Source: Roseivivax sp. GX 12232 (GTDB lineage Bacteria > Pseudomonadota > Alphaproteobacteria > Rhodobacterales > Rhodobacteraceae). Taken from it: DNA of 64,000 nucleotides. Of the stretch, positions 21,599 through 31,100 are shown piece by piece (the stretch's first letter is position 1; the number at the start of each line of letters is the position of its first letter). The translations under genes were made by a program, and so were the position numbers. The stretch lies in assembly GCF_021272185.1 (NCBI RefSeq), contig NZ_JAJSEC010000002.1, positions 62,001 to 126,000 on the forward strand, in the 5' to 3' direction. The notes beneath the pieces were generated by a model. The model was not told where the DNA came from. It searched no databases and saw only the letters and a program-made list of their open reading frames with translations.

Positions 21599-23572
21599 AT
21601 GACCAGCCGATTTTCCCTCTCGCGCCGCGGATTTCTCGCCACCGGCACTTCCGCTGCCGCGCTGACCCTTCTGCATCCCTATTCCGCCCGCGCCCAGGCC
21701 GGGCAGGTGCACCTGCGCCTGATGGAGACCACGGACCTGCACGTCCATGTCTTCCCCTATGACTACTACGGCGACCGCGAGGTCGACACGATGGGCCTCG
21801 CCCGCACCGCGGCCCATGTCGAGGCGATCCGCGCCGAGGCCACCAACAGCCTCTTGCTCGACAACGGCGACTTCCTCCAGGGCAACCCGATGGGCGATTA
21901 CATCGCCTATGAGCGCGGCATGAAGGAGGGTGACATGCACCCGGTGATCTCGGCGATGAACACGCTGGGATTCGACGCCTCCACGCTCGGCAACCACGAG
22001 TTCAACTACGGGCTCGACTTCCTGATGAAGTCGCTCGCGGGCACCGATTTCCCGGTGGTCTCGGCCAATGTGGTCAAGGAGAAGGGCGGCGATCCGACCA
22101 AGGACACCACCCTGGTCAAACCCTACGTGATCCTCGACCGCGAGGTCACCGACGGCGCGGGCGAGACCCATCCGCTGCGCGTCGGCGTGATCGGCTTCGT
22201 GCCGCCGCAGATCATGAACTGGGACCGCCAGCACCTCGAGGGCAGCGTCCAGGCCCGCGACATCGTCGCCACCGCCGAGGCTTACGTGCCGCAGATGCGC
22301 GAGGAGGGCGCCGATATCATCATCGCGCTCAGCCATTCGGGCATCGGCGCGGCCGAGCACGAGGAAGGCATGGAGAACGCAGCGGTGCCGCTCGCCCGGG
22401 TTTCGGGCATCGACGGGCTGATGACCGGCCACAGCCACCTGGTCTTCCCCTCGCCCGACTACGAGGGTTTCGCGGGCACCGACCTTGGCGCCGGCACCAT
22501 CGAGGGCAAGCCCGCGGTCATGGGCGGCTACTGGGGCAGCCACCTCGGCGTGATCGACCTGATGCTGTCCCGCGAGGGCGGGGAATGGCGCGTGGTCTCG
22601 ACCGAAAGCGCCACACGGCCGATCTACGAGCGCGGCGAGGACCGCAAGATCACCCCGCTGGTCGAAAGCGTCGACGCGGTGCTCGAGAGCGTCGAGGCGG
22701 AACACGAGGCGACGCTGGCCTATGTGCGCCGCGCCGTGGGCAAGACCGAGGCGCCGCTCTATTCCTATTTCGCGCTGGTGGCGGATGACCCCTCGGTGCA
22801 GATCGTCTCCAACGCGCAGCTCTGGTACGTGCGCCAGATGATGCAGGGCACCGCGCACGAGGGGCTGCCGATCCTCTCGGCGGCGGCGCCTTTCAAGGCC
22901 GGCGGCCGGGGCGGGCCGGAGTATTACACCGATGTGCCCAAGGGCGACGTGGCGATCAAGAACGTGGCGGACCTATACCTCTATCCCAACACCGTCCGCG
23001 CGGTGAAGATCACCGGCGCGCAGGTGAAGGACTGGCTCGAGCGTTCCGCGGGGATGTTCAACCAGATCGAGCCCGGGGCCACGGATGCGACGCTGTTGAA
23101 CCCCGATTTCCCCTCCTACAACTTCGACGTGATGGATGGGGTCACCTACCAGATCGACCTCTCGCAGCCCTCGAAGTTCGACCGCGACGGCAATGTGGTG
23201 AACCCCGAGGCCAACCGGATCGTGAACCTGGAGTTCGAGGGCGCGCCGATCGATCCCGGGCAGGAGTTCATCGTGGCGACCAACAACTACCGCGCGGGTG
23301 GCGGCGGCAGCTTCCCCGGTGCCAGCCCGGAGACCACGGTCTTCGAGGCGCCGGACACCAACCGCGACGTGATCGTCCGCTACATCGTCGACCAGGGCAC
23401 GATCTCGCCCGCGGCGGATGCCAACTGGACCTTCGCGCCGATGCCGGAGACGACGGTCTTGTTCGACACCGGCCCTGCGGCGGCGCAATACGTGGGCGAC
23501 GTGAAGGGCGTCGAGATCGAGGAGACCGCCGAGGTCGTCGAGGGCTTCCAGCGGTTCCGCATCTCGCTCTGA
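21599..23572 (+). CDS. cpdB: 2',3'-cyclic-nucleotide 2'-phosphodiesterase / 3'-nucleotidase
   Basis: A 657-residue periplasmic enzyme. A twin-arginine signal (SRRGFLA at residues 8-14) fits Tat export with bound metals. The calcineurin-like metallophosphoesterase domain shows [41 protein letters not shown] (near 130), ALSHSGIG and [10 protein letters not shown]. The C-terminal 5'-nucleotidase domain shows [23 protein letters not shown] split by loops, and [16 protein letters not shown]. It salvages extracellular nucleotides as nucleosides and phosphate. Confidence 0.93.
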   Translation: MTSRFSLSRRGFLATGTSAAALTLLHPYSARAQAGQVHLRLMETTDLHVHVFPYDYYGDREVDTMGLARTAAHVEAIRAEATNSLLLDNGDFLQGNPMGDYIAYERGMKEGDMHPVISAMNTLGFDASTLGNHEFNYGLDFLMKSLAGTDFPVVSANVVKEKGGDPTKDTTLVKPYVILDREVTDGAGETHPLRVGVIGFVPPQIMNWDRQHLEGSVQARDIVATAEAYVPQMREEGADIIIALSHSGIGAAEHEEGMENAAVPLARVSGIDGLMTGHSHLVFPSPDYEGFAGTDLGAGTIEGKPAVMGGYWGSHLGVIDLMLSREGGEWRVVSTESATRPIYERGEDRKITPLVESVDAVLESVEAEHEATLAYVRRAVGKTEAPLYSYFALVADDPSVQIVSNAQLWYVRQMMQGTAHEGLPILSAAAPFKAGGRGGPEYYTDVPKGDVAIKNVADLYLYPNTVRAVKITGAQVKDWLERSAGMFNQIEPGATDATLLNPDFPSYNFDVMDGVTYQIDLSQPSKFDRDGNVVNPEANRIVNLEFEGAPIDPGQEFIVATNNYRAGGGGSFPGASPETTVFEAPDTNRDVIVRYIVDQGTISPAADANWTFAPMPETTVLFDTGPAAAQYVGDVKGVEIEETAEVVEGFQRFRISL

Positions 23573-23621
23573 GCGGGGTGCGGGGGCCGGGGTGTGCCCT
23601 GGTCTTTAGGTGATGGATGGA

Positions 23622-23650
23622 GGGCGGCCTGTGGTGGGCCGCCCATTTTG
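23622..23650 (+). terminator. cpdB terminator
   Basis: GGGCGGCC (23622-23629) and GGCCGCCC (23637-23644) form an 8-bp stem followed by ATTTTG, 50 bases after the cpdB stop. Confidence 0.6.
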
Positions 23651-23767
23651 CTGGGCGGTGTTGGAGGGCGGTCCTGCGCTGGGGTTTGTGGGCGGGTGTC
23701 GGTCTGGGCAGCCGAAGAACGACGCGGCCCTTCAGCACCGAGAAACCGCGCCACCCGCCCCAACAGA

Positions 23768-23939
23768 GGGCGCGCGCCGGACCGGGGGCCGGCGCTGCTG
23801 CCCTCCGAGCGAGGCGCTTTATCCCAATAAGGTCAGGGCTAACGACGAACTAAGAACGCCACCCCAAGGAGCGCCGGCCCAAGGGGCCGGTCCGGCGCGC
23901 GCCCGGCACCTTCGGTGCTATTCGGGCGCAAGAAGGGCG
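23768..23939 (-). repeat. dispersed inverted-repeat element, copy 4 (reverse)
   Basis: Core 23768-23904 (137 bp) and flank 23905-23939, in reverse orientation. The 18-bp terminal inverted repeats are intact. It lies between the convergent ends of cpdB and rplI. Confidence 0.88.
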
Positions 23940-24058
23940 TGTCGCGTCGAAATCGAAGGGAGCGCCTGTGTGAGGCGCTGCTGAAGGCTGAAACCGCCCA
24001 CGGCACCTTGCACCGGAGAACACCGCAAAGGCGCTCACTAACCCCCACACCCCCAGCA

Positions 24059-24093
24059 CAAAAAAAACCGCGGGAAGGCGCGCCCCCCGCGGT
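24059..24093 (-). terminator. rpsF-rpsR-rplI operon terminator
   Basis: On the minus strand ACCGCGGG, an 11-base loop and CCCGCGGT are followed by at least seven T. It lies 28 bases after the rplI stop. Confidence 0.88.
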
Positions 24094-24120
24094 CAATTCT
24101 TTCACCAAACGCCCGAAGCC

Positions 24121-24756
24121 TCAGGCCTGGGTGTCTTCCTCGTCCGAGGTCTCGGCTTCGGCGCCGCGCGGGCTGTCGCCCTCGTCGCCATCGTCGAGCT
24201 GTGCCGCGCCGATGTCGTCGAAGAGCTCGGAGATCTCGAACTCCGCCTGCGCTTCTTCCTCGGCGGCCGCGTCCTGGATGGTCTTGCCCGAAGCCTGCAG
24301 CTCGGCCTCTTCGGGCGAGCGCGCGACGTTCAGCGTGATGGTGATCATCACCTCGGGGTGCAGGTGCAGCTCGACCTCGTGCAGGCCCAGCTCCTTGATC
24401 GGCTCGCGGATGATGACCTGCTTGCGGTCGACCTCGAAGCCCTCTTCCTTGCAGACCAGCGCCGCGTCGCGGGTGGTCACGGAGCCGTAGAGGTTGCCGC
24501 CGTCGGAGGCCTGGCGAATCACGACGAACTGCTGGCCGCCCAGCTTGTCGCCGACCGCTTCGGCCTCTTTCTTGGTCTCGAGGTTCTGCGCCTCGAGATG
24601 GGCCTTCTCGGCCTCGAAGCGGGCGATGTTCTCCTGCGAGGCGGTCAGGGCCTTGCCCTGAAGCAGGAGGTAGTTGCGCGCGTAGCCGGGCTTGACGTCG
24701 ACGACATCGCCCATCTGGCCCAGCTTGGCCACGCGTTCGAGCAGAATGACTTGCAT
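24121..24756 (-). CDS. rplI: 50S ribosomal protein L9
   Basis: 211 residues. The N-terminal RNA-binding domain [37 protein letters not shown] is highly typical, and the C-terminal domain follows a long connecting helix. Beyond about residue 150 it carries an acidic extension ([16 protein letters not shown] and [18 protein letters not shown]); such tails make alphaproteobacterial L9 longer than the ~150-residue E. coli protein. AAGGAGAG precedes the ATG. It is the last gene of the rpsF-rpsR-rplI operon, 10 bases after rpsR. Confidence 0.97.
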   Translation of the reverse strand: MQVILLERVAKLGQMGDVVDVKPGYARNYLLLQGKALTASQENIARFEAEKAHLEAQNLETKKEAEAVGDKLGGQQFVVIRQASDGGNLYGSVTTRDAALVCKEEGFEVDRKQVIIREPIKELGLHEVELHLHPEVMITITLNVARSPEEAELQASGKTIQDAAAEEEAQAEFEISELFDDIGAAQLDDGDEGDSPRGAEAETSDEEDTQA

Positions 24757-24766
24757 CTCTCTCTCC

Positions 24767-24994
24767 TTACTTCACGGCGTAGGGCAGAAGCGCCAGGAAC
24801 CGCGCGCGCTTGATGGCGCGGGCCAGCTCACGCTGCTTCTTGGAGCTCACGGCGGTGATGCGCGAGGGCACGATCTTGCCACGCTCGGAGATGTAGCGCT
24901 GCAGCAGCTTGGTGTCCTTGTAGTCGATCTTCGGCGCGTTCTCGCCGGAGAACGGGCAGACCTTGCGGCGGCGGAAAAACGGTTTTGCAGCCAT
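24767..24994 (-). CDS. rpsR: 30S ribosomal protein S18
   Basis: A 75-residue basic protein. [51 protein letters not shown] contains the S18 signature (here split: the zinc-ribbon-like start and the [12 protein letters not shown] core). S18 binds S6 in the small subunit platform. It lies 25 bases downstream of rpsF, with AGAAAGGACG before its ATG. Confidence 0.98.
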   Translation of the reverse strand: MAAKPFFRRRKVCPFSGENAPKIDYKDTKLLQRYISERGKIVPSRITAVSSKKQRELARAIKRARFLALLPYAVK

Positions 24995-25019
24995 GGTTTA
25001 CGTCCTTTCTCTCAGGCGA

Positions 25020-25376
25020 TCAGTTGCGGCGGTCGCGACGGTTGTCACGCTCGTCTTTCTTCTGCATCTGGATCGACGGGCCTTCGCCGTGCACGTCGAC
25101 CTTGATGGTCATCACGCGCATCACGTCGTCATGCAGGCGCATCAGGCGCTCCATCTCCTGCACGGCCGTCGCGGGGGCGTCGGTGCGCAGGAAGGCGTAG
25201 TGGCCCTTGCGGTTCTTGTTGATCTTGTAGGCCAGGGTCTTCACGCCCCAGTACTCGCTTTCGACAAGGCTGCCGCCATTGTCGCCGAGGACGGTGGAGA
25301 AGTGTTCGATCAGACCTTCGGCCTGCGCGTTGGAAAGGTCCTGACGCGCGATAAAGACATGCTCGTACAGCGGCAT
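25020..25376 (-). CDS. rpsF: 30S ribosomal protein S6
   Basis: A 118-residue protein, MPLYEHVFIARQDLSNAQAEGL at the N-terminus, then GVKTLAYKINKNRKGHYAFLRTDA and a basic arginine-rich tail. It is the first gene of the operon with rpsR and rplI. The start at 25376 follows CGGAGACCAC; a long in-frame upstream extension is not protein-like. In many bacteria the S6:S18 complex represses its own mRNA leader; a hairpin in the leader here might serve that role, but this is unproven. Confidence 0.97.
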   Translation of the reverse strand: MPLYEHVFIARQDLSNAQAEGLIEHFSTVLGDNGGSLVESEYWGVKTLAYKINKNRKGHYAFLRTDAPATAVQEMERLMRLHDDVMRVMTIKVDVHGEGPSIQMQKKDERDNRRDRRN

Positions 25377-25409
25377 GTGGTCTCCGTTCATGTTCAGGCG
25401 CATTTCATA

Positions 25410-25440
25410 GGACAGGGCTAGGGTCCTTTCGCCCCTGTCC
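25410..25440 (-). promoter_or_regulatory. hairpin in the rpsF leader
   Basis: GGACAGGG (25410-25417) and CCCTGTCC (25433-25440) form a perfect 8-bp stem with a 15-base loop, 34 bases upstream of the rpsF start codon in the expected mRNA leader. It could be an S6:S18 autoregulatory structure or a simple leader hairpin. I do not see the expected CCG-containing bulge clearly. Confidence 0.4.
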
Positions 25441-25484
25441 ACGAGAGGCTGCGCACGGGTTTCGTCCATGCGAAAGGAGCGCCC

Positions 25485-25512
25485 CATATACACCCATGGG
25501 CCCGTGACGCAA
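25485..25512 (-). promoter_or_regulatory. candidate rpsF operon promoter
   Basis: On the minus strand TTGCGT (25512-25507), a 16-base spacer and TATATG (25490-25485). Transcription would start about 100 bases upstream of rpsF, leaving a leader that includes the 25410-25440 hairpin. Confidence 0.5.
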
Positions 25513-26093
25513 GGGGGCGCGGGCGGCGCGGTGGGGCCGGGCAGGGCGTGGTGTGGGCGTGACGCGGAGCGGTGCCGGACAGGGTGTTGTTTCGGGCGAG
25601 GCAGGGCGGTGCCGGGCGTGGGGTGCCGGCAGGTCCCGATGGTCTGGGTCCGTTGGGCGCGGCGACACGGAGTGCGGCGCCGACCGGACGGGAGGCGCGC
25701 TCGACGGAGACGGCGGGTGGCAGGTGTCGGGCTATCGGCAATTCGAGGCGCTGCTGAACGCAAGTGACGCCTCTCGCGCGTCTGTCTGAGCGGCATCGTC
25801 TCAGCCACCCCAAGACCCCCGGCACATCGGCCAGCCCGCCGCGCTTCGCACACCTCTCCCGGCTCGCTGAACCACCCCGCACAACCCCCTCTCGTTCGCT
25901 AAGTGCCTAAAATTTCAGCATATCCGCGCCCATCCCGGCACATCCCCGCGTCTCGACCCGGCATGCGCGGCCCGCAGGGCTGGGCTGTGTGTTTCTCAAC
26001 AGGGTCTGTGAGCCGCGCCCCCCTTGGCCCCGGCGCTCTTGCTGCCATCTCTACCTCCACGTCGATATTATCCGAAATCATGGAGAGACCCGG
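25513..26093. other. intergenic, divergent region, nothing recognised
   Basis: About 580 bases upstream of the YceI gene. Several open frames cross it, but they are arginine/proline-rich shadows without ribosome-binding sites or hydrophobic or domain patterns. I see no RNA gene. GGAGAGACC at 26081-26089 is the YceI ribosome-binding site. Confidence 0.45.
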
Positions 26094-26687
26094 ATGAAGA
26101 CCTTCGCCTATGCCGCCGCACTTGCGACGCTGCCCCTTGCCGCCTTCGCCGCGCCCGAGGAATGGACCCTCGACCCGAGCCACAGCCAGGTCGTGTTCAA
26201 CTACAACCACCTCGGCTTCTCGACGACCTACGGCATGTTCTCGGGCTTTGACGGCACGATCATGTTCGACGCGGAAGACCCGGCGAACTCCTCGGTCGAG
26301 GTCGCCTTCCCGGTGCGCTCGATGCTGACCGGCTGGGAAGAGCGCTTCCAGCACTTCATGTCGGACGACTTCTTCGGTGCCGAGGAAGGTGACATGGTCA
26401 CCTTCTCCTCGACCGGCATCGAGGTGACCGGCGAGAACACCGCCAACATCACCGGCGATCTGACCATGAACGGCGTGACCCAGGAGGTCGTGCTGGACGC
26501 CACGATGACCCAGCAGATGGACCACCCCATGGAGAACGCCCCCTGGGTCGGCTTCAACGCCTCCACCACGCTGCTGCGCTCGGACTTCGAGGTCGGCATG
26601 TTCGCGCCCTACGTTTCGGACGAGGTCGAGGTCTTCATCTCGATCGAAGCCCAGAAGGCCGGCAGCGACTCCGCCGAAGCCCAGTAA
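26094..26687 (+). CDS. YceI family periplasmic protein
   Basis: A 197-residue protein with a signal peptide (MKTFAYAAALATLPLAAFAAP) and a YceI lipocalin-like barrel: EEWTLDPSHSQVVFNYNHLGFSTTYGMFSGFDG is the family start (split here at the turn), then DDFFGAEEGDMVTFSSTGIEV and GDLTMNGVTQEVVLDA. YceI proteins bind isoprenoid lipids in the periplasm. It is convergent with a second YceI domain fused to cytochrome b561 just downstream. Confidence 0.93.
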   Translation: MKTFAYAAALATLPLAAFAAPEEWTLDPSHSQVVFNYNHLGFSTTYGMFSGFDGTIMFDAEDPANSSVEVAFPVRSMLTGWEERFQHFMSDDFFGAEEGDMVTFSSTGIEVTGENTANITGDLTMNGVTQEVVLDATMTQQMDHPMENAPWVGFNASTTLLRSDFEVGMFAPYVSDEVEVFISIEAQKAGSDSAEAQ

Positions 26688-26711
26688 GCGCGGGCAATAA
26701 TGCGCTGAGAA

Positions 26712-26750
26712 ACGCGCCCGGTCCTGAGTGGCCGGGCACGTTTTCTTTTG
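26712..26750 (+). terminator. YceI gene terminator
   Basis: GCCCGG (26716-26721 region) pairs with CCGGGC (26732-26737), with flanking CG/CG pairing, and is followed by TTTTCTTTTG, about 25 bases after the stop. Confidence 0.7.
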
Positions 26751-27092
26751 TGCGGGGTGGGGGCGTGAGGGGTGGTGCTGGGGGAGCGGAGGGGCTGCGG
26801 ACAGGAGCCGCGTGTATGGAGCGCCTGCGTGCTGGGTAGGCCGTTGCGCCACGCGTGGAATGGGTTGGGCCCTTGGGGTTTGGAACTGCCGGGCGAGCTG
26901 TCCAGACACGCTGGGCACGCCCCTCGCTCACGCCTCCACCATGGCATGCACCTGAGCGCCTCACAGCGCCCGCACTGAAGTATCTGCCTTGCAGGAGCCC
27001 CCAACGGCCCCACCACACCGGGCACGCGCTCACCGCCCACGCCACAGCCCTCGGGGTGCACCTCCGCGCCAGCCACCACAGCGGCCCAAACA

Positions 27093-27123
27093 AAAGACGC
27101 GGCCCCGAGGGAGCCGCGTCTTT
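27093..27123 (-). terminator. b561-YceI gene terminator
   Basis: AAAGACGCGGC (27093-27103) and GCCGCGTCTTT (27113-27123) form an 11-bp perfect stem; on the minus strand TTTTGTTTGG follows. It may also terminate plus-strand transcription (TTTCTCTC). Confidence 0.85.
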
Positions 27124-27164
27124 CTCTCTGCGTGTCCTATACGCTGGCGTCGAACCCCGCGCCC

Positions 27165-28406
27165 TCAGCCCTCCGAGGCCGAGGTCTCCGCCGCCGCCTC
27201 GGGCGCCTCACCGCCACGCAGCGCCGTCAGCTTCACCCGCACCTCCACGGCGAACTCGAGCTGCCCGGGGTCGGAGATGTTGTCGCCGACACCGAAGTCG
27301 CGGCGGTCGAGGGTCAGCCGGCCCTCCATCTCCGCGCGGTCGCCCTCGAGCCGCATGGCGAAGGGCAGGGTCACCGGCACCGTGGTCTCGCGGATCGTCA
27401 GGTCGCCGCGCGCCTCGTAGCCGTCGGCGACCTTGTGGATCTCGGCCGCGAAGACCGCGGTGGGATGCGCCTCGGCGGCGAGGAAATCCGCGCCCTTGGC
27501 CTGCTGGGTCACGCCCCCGAGGCTCAGAGAGCCGATCGCCACCTCGACGCGCACATCGCCCCAGACGCCCGGGGCCACGCCCTCGGTGAAGTCGATCTCG
27601 GCGGTCCAGTCGGCGAACTGGCCCTCGACCTCCTGGCCGTTCTGCACGATGGCGATGGCGAGCGAGCCCTCCTGCACCTGCCAGTCCGACTCGACCTCGG
27701 CGAGCTCCGAGGCCCCGGCCCCCGCCGGGGCGGGCGAGAACCAGCCCGCGGCTCCGCCGCCGCCAAGCGCCACCGCCCAGACGGTTAGCGCGGCAAAGGC
27801 GGGCAGCGCATGGGCCCGGGCCCGGCGCGGGGCGCCCGCCTCGGTCCGGCCCGGCAGCATCCGCGCCAGCGTGCGGTCGCGGTCGAGGAAATGGTGCTTC
27901 AGCGCCCCCAGCACATGCGCCGCCAGCGTCACCCAGAGCACCAGGTTCAGGATGTAGTGCAGGCTGCCGAAGGTGCTGGCCAGCGCCTCGGACTTCGGCA
28001 CGAAGGGCAGGGACTGCCCGAAAGGCCACCAGATCAGCGCAAAGCCTTCGGTCGCGGCATGGTGCAGCCAGCCGCTCAAAGGGATCAGCACGATCGAGCC
28101 GTAGAGCAGCCAATGCGCGGCCTCGGCGGCGAAATGCTCGGCCCGGCGCTCGGGGTGCAGGGGCGCGGGCTTGGGCTGCGAGAGCGCCCAGAGGATGCGC
28201 AGGATGGCGGTGAAGAGCACCACCAGCCCCAGCGTCTTGTGGATCGAGAAGGCGGTGGTCTTGCGGGCGATCTCGCTGGCGTCGCCCATCGGCAGCCAGT
28301 CGGCCAGAAGCCCCAGCGCGATATTGGCGATCATGCCGAAGGCGACGATCCAGTGAAAGCTCTTGGCGACCCAGCCGTAGCGGGTCTCGGAATTGGTGGC
28401 GGGCAT
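27165..28406 (-). CDS. cytochrome b561 - YceI fusion protein
   Basis: A 413-residue fusion. Residues ~1-190 are a four-helix cytochrome b561-type domain with haem-ligand histidines in the helices (KSFHWIVAFGM, FSIHKTLGLVV, WLHHAATEG, VTLAAHVLGALKHHFLDRD). A fifth hydrophobic segment near 205-230 leads into a periplasmic YceI domain (~240-405; VESDWQVQEGSLAIAI, GDLTIRETTVPVTLPF, MEGRLTLDRRDFGVGD). The layout suggests quinone-linked electron transfer coupled to a lipid-binding barrel. The long in-frame upstream extension is antisense to fabD and is not coding. Confidence 0.9.
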   Translation of the reverse strand: MPATNSETRYGWVAKSFHWIVAFGMIANIALGLLADWLPMGDASEIARKTTAFSIHKTLGLVVLFTAILRILWALSQPKPAPLHPERRAEHFAAEAAHWLLYGSIVLIPLSGWLHHAATEGFALIWWPFGQSLPFVPKSEALASTFGSLHYILNLVLWVTLAAHVLGALKHHFLDRDRTLARMLPGRTEAGAPRRARAHALPAFAALTVWAVALGGGGAAGWFSPAPAGAGASELAEVESDWQVQEGSLAIAIVQNGQEVEGQFADWTAEIDFTEGVAPGVWGDVRVEVAIGSLSLGGVTQQAKGADFLAAEAHPTAVFAAEIHKVADGYEARGDLTIRETTVPVTLPFAMRLEGDRAEMEGRLTLDRRDFGVGDNISDPGQLEFAVEVRVKLTALRGGEAPEAAAETSASEG

Positions 28407-28595
28407 CACGCGGGGCCTTTGTCCTCGGGTCAGCGGTGTGACATGCAGGTGCAGACCTAGCGGGTCCGGCGCGCTTCGCAATCGCGCCCGGACGCACAGC
28501 CGATGCGCGCGCCGTTGCGTCATCGCGCCCGCGCCGCTACACCCGCGCGACAATGCCGCAGCCCGGAGGGGCGCAACTTGGGAGCAGTGGACACC

Positions 28596-29528
28596 ATGAG
28601 CCGAGCATTCATCTTTCCCGGTCAGGGCAGCCAGTCCATCGGAATGGGCCGCGAGCTGGCCGAGGCCTATCCCGCCGCGCGGGCGGTCTTCGACGAGGTC
28701 GACGCCGCGCTCGGCGAGAAGCTGAGCACTCTGATCTGGGAGGGCGAGGCCGACAAGCTCACCCTGACCGAGAACGCCCAGCCGGCGCTCATGGCGACCT
28801 CGCTGGCGGCGATGCGCGCGCTCGAGGCCGAGGGCCTGAAGATCACCGATGCGGCCTATGTCGCGGGCCATTCGCTGGGCGAATATTCCGCGCTGGCCGC
28901 CGCCGGGGCGCTGAGCATCACCGATTGCGCGCAGCTTCTGCGGACCCGCGGCCGCGCCATGCAGGAGGCCGTGCCGGTGGGCGAGGGCGCCATGGCGGCG
29001 ATCCTGGGCCTCGACATCGAGGCGGTGCGGGCGCTGGCCGAGGAGGCCGCCGAGGGCGCGGTCTGCCAGGCCGCCAACGACAACGACCCCGCGCAGGTGG
29101 TGATCTCGGGCGAGAAGGCCGCGGTGGAACGCGCCGCGGCGCTGGCCAAGGAGAAAGGCGCCAAGCGGGCGCTGATGCTGCCGGTCTCGGCGCCCTTCCA
29201 CTCGGCGCTGATGACCCCGGCCGCCGCGGTCATGGAAGAGGCCCTGGGCAAGGTGAACATCTCGGCCCCCGCGGTGCCGCTGGTGGCCAATGTCTCCGCC
29301 GAGGCGGTGAGCGAGCCCGACCGTATCCGCGCGCTCCTGGTCGAGCAGGTGACCGGCGCCGTGCGCTGGCGCGAAAGCGTCGCCTGGATGGCCGGGCAGG
29401 GCGTCGACGACTTCTGGGAGGTCGGCGCGGGCAAGGCGCTCTCGGGCATGGTCAAGCGCATCAGCCGCGAGGCCGCGACCCGCAACATCGGCACCCCCGC
29501 CGACGTCGAGGCGGCGCGCGCCGGCTGA
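28596..29528 (+). CDS. fabD: malonyl-CoA:ACP transacylase
   Basis: A 310-residue cytosolic enzyme that loads malonyl groups onto acyl carrier protein. AFIFPGQGSQSIGMG at the N-terminus, the nucleophile motif GHSLGEYSAL (Ser near residue 92) and VSAPFHSALM with the catalytic His are all present. GGAGCAGTGGACACC precedes the ATG. It is the first gene of the fabD-fabG-acpP cluster, divergent from the b561-YceI gene. Confidence 0.97.
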   Translation: MSRAFIFPGQGSQSIGMGRELAEAYPAARAVFDEVDAALGEKLSTLIWEGEADKLTLTENAQPALMATSLAAMRALEAEGLKITDAAYVAGHSLGEYSALAAAGALSITDCAQLLRTRGRAMQEAVPVGEGAMAAILGLDIEAVRALAEEAAEGAVCQAANDNDPAQVVISGEKAAVERAAALAKEKGAKRALMLPVSAPFHSALMTPAAAVMEEALGKVNISAPAVPLVANVSAEAVSEPDRIRALLVEQVTGAVRWRESVAWMAGQGVDDFWEVGAGKALSGMVKRISREAATRNIGTPADVEAARAG

Positions 29529-29572
29529 GCGGCGCGCCTACCACATCAGGCTCTCAACAGGAAAGGCCAGAC

Positions 29573-30310
29573 ATGTTCGATCTGACGGGAAAATCCGCGC
29601 TCATCACCGGTGCCTCGGGCGGCATCGGCGGCGCCATCGCGCGGGCGCTGCACGGCGCCGGCGCCCAGGTGGGGCTTTCGGGCACCCGCGAGGCGCCGCT
29701 GCAGGAGCTGGCGGGCGAGCTGGGCGAGCGCGCCTTCGTGCTGCCCTGCAACCTCTCGGACGCCGAGGCGGTCGCCGCCCTGCCGAAACAGGCCAGTGAG
29801 GCCATGGGCAGCGTCGACATCCTGGTGAACAACGCCGGCATCACCCGCGACAACATCTTCATGCGGATGTCGGACGAGGAATGGCAGAGCGTCCTGGACG
29901 TGAACCTCACCTCGACCTTCCGGCTCTGCAAGGGCGTGATGCGGGGCATGATGAAGGCGCGCTGGGGCCGGATCGTGAACATCTCCTCGATCGTGGGCGC
30001 CACCGGCAACCCCGGCCAGGCGAACTATGCCGCCGCCAAGGCGGGCATGGTCGGCATGTCGAAGAGCCTCGCCTATGAGGTCGCGACCCGCGGCATCACC
30101 GTGAACGCCGTGGCCCCCGGCTTCATCGAGACGGCGATGACCGAGAAGCTCAACGACGACCAGAAATCCCAGATCATGGAGCAGATTCCCATGGGCCGCA
30201 TGGGCAGCCCCGAGGAGATCGCCGCGGGCGTTCTGTTCCTGGCCAGCCCCGGCGCGGGCTACGTGACCGGGACGACACTGCACGTCAACGGCGGCATGGC
30301 GATGCTCTGA
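29573..30310 (+). CDS. fabG: 3-oxoacyl-ACP reductase
   Basis: A 245-residue short-chain dehydrogenase/reductase, NADPH-dependent, second step of fatty-acid elongation. The Rossmann motif TGASGGIGGAIA, NNAGITRDN, the catalytic NISS and YAAAKAG (Tyr near residue 152) and the FabG ending YVTGTTLHVNGGMAML are all visible. AGGAAAGG precedes the ATG, 44 bases after fabD. Confidence 0.97.
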   Translation: MFDLTGKSALITGASGGIGGAIARALHGAGAQVGLSGTREAPLQELAGELGERAFVLPCNLSDAEAVAALPKQASEAMGSVDILVNNAGITRDNIFMRMSDEEWQSVLDVNLTSTFRLCKGVMRGMMKARWGRIVNISSIVGATGNPGQANYAAAKAGMVGMSKSLAYEVATRGITVNAVAPGFIETAMTEKLNDDQKSQIMEQIPMGRMGSPEEIAAGVLFLASPGAGYVTGTTLHVNGGMAML

Positions 30311-30341
30311 GCCAAGGCTTGACGCGCGGCCCGGAAAGCGT

Positions 30342-30369
30342 TTGCCATGCCATCGTGCTGTGCTATAGG
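30342..30369 (+). promoter_or_regulatory. acpP promoter
   Basis: TTGCCA (30342-30347), a 16-base spacer and TATAGG (30364-30369), giving a ~130-base leader before acpP. The leader contains a small hairpin GCCCC / GGGGC (30421-30425 / 30432-30436). A separate promoter suits the high expression of acpP. Confidence 0.6.
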
Positions 30370-30504
30370 CGCACGCAGTTTGGAGCCGGGACAGGATCCG
30401 GGCCCGAGAACCCGTGAAACGCCCCGGAATAGGGGCAACCGCACTGCGCGACCTGCGCGGGGCACATTGGGCCAAGTCGCCCGGAAAACGATGAGGAATA
30501 GGAA

Positions 30505-30738
30505 ATGAGCGACATCGAAGATCGCGTGCGCAAGATTGTGGTCGAGCATCTTGGCGTCGAGGAAGAGAAAGTGACCGAGAACGCCTCGTTCATCGACGAC
30601 CTGGGCGCGGACAGCCTCGACACCGTCGAGCTGGTCATGGCCTTCGAAGAGGAGTTCGGCATCGAGATTCCGGACGACGCGGCCGAGACCATCCAGACCT
30701 TCGGCGACGCGGTGAAGTTCATCAAGGACGCCGCCTGA
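30505..30738 (+). CDS. acpP: acyl carrier protein
   Basis: A 77-residue acidic four-helix protein that carries growing acyl chains on a 4'-phosphopantetheine arm attached to Ser37 in [23 protein letters not shown] precedes the ATG. The usual next gene, fabF, is absent; instead a terminator and a dispersed repeat follow. Confidence 0.98.
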   Translation: MSDIEDRVRKIVVEHLGVEEEKVTENASFIDDLGADSLDTVELVMAFEEEFGIEIPDDAAETIQTFGDAVKFIKDAA

Positions 30739-30766
30739 GCGTCTCCTGCACCGCATTGAATTCTGA

Positions 30767-30799
30767 AACGGCGTCCGGGTTCGGGCGCCGTTTTGTTTT
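30767..30799 (+). terminator. acpP terminator
   Basis: AACGGCG (30767-30773) and CGCCGTT (30786-30792), with further pairing of the CCGG/CGGG loop edges, followed by TTTGTTTTG. Confidence 0.8.
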
Positions 30800-30929
30800 G
30801 GGGGTGGGGGCTCGGCGGGGTCTCGGACAAGGTGGGGTCCGCTTGCTGCCTTGGCGACCAGACAGCTGGGAAAGGGCGAACCGGCCCGCTCCCTCGGCTC
30901 ACACTGCGCCACGACGCAAAAAACCCTCG

Positions 30930-31100
30930 CGCCCCCTTGCGCCCGAACAGCACCGAAGGTGCCGGGCGCGCGCCGGACCGGCCCCTTGGGCCGGCGCTCC
31001 TTTGGATGGCGTGCCTAGCCCACATCCAGCAATGACCTTGCAGACATAAAGCGCATAGCCCGGAGGTCGGCAGCGCCGGCCCCCGGTCCGGCGCGCGCCC
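30930..31100 (+). repeat. dispersed inverted-repeat element, copy 5
   Basis: Flank 30930-30963 and core 30964-31100 (137 bp) with perfect 18-bp terminal inverted repeats. It has the most diverged interior of the seven copies but no length change. Confidence 0.88.

Larger units (their letters stand above)
23573..24120. other. intergenic between convergent cpdB and rplI
   Basis: 548 bases without a credible gene. It holds the cpdB terminator, copy 4 of the dispersed element in reverse orientation, and the rplI terminator. The remaining ~120 bases show nothing recognisable. Confidence 0.6.
26688..27164. other. intergenic between two convergent YceI genes
   Basis: Holds a plus-strand terminator for the stand-alone YceI gene and a minus-strand terminator for the b561-YceI gene. 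The ~340 bases between them show no gene or repeat. Confidence 0.5.
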
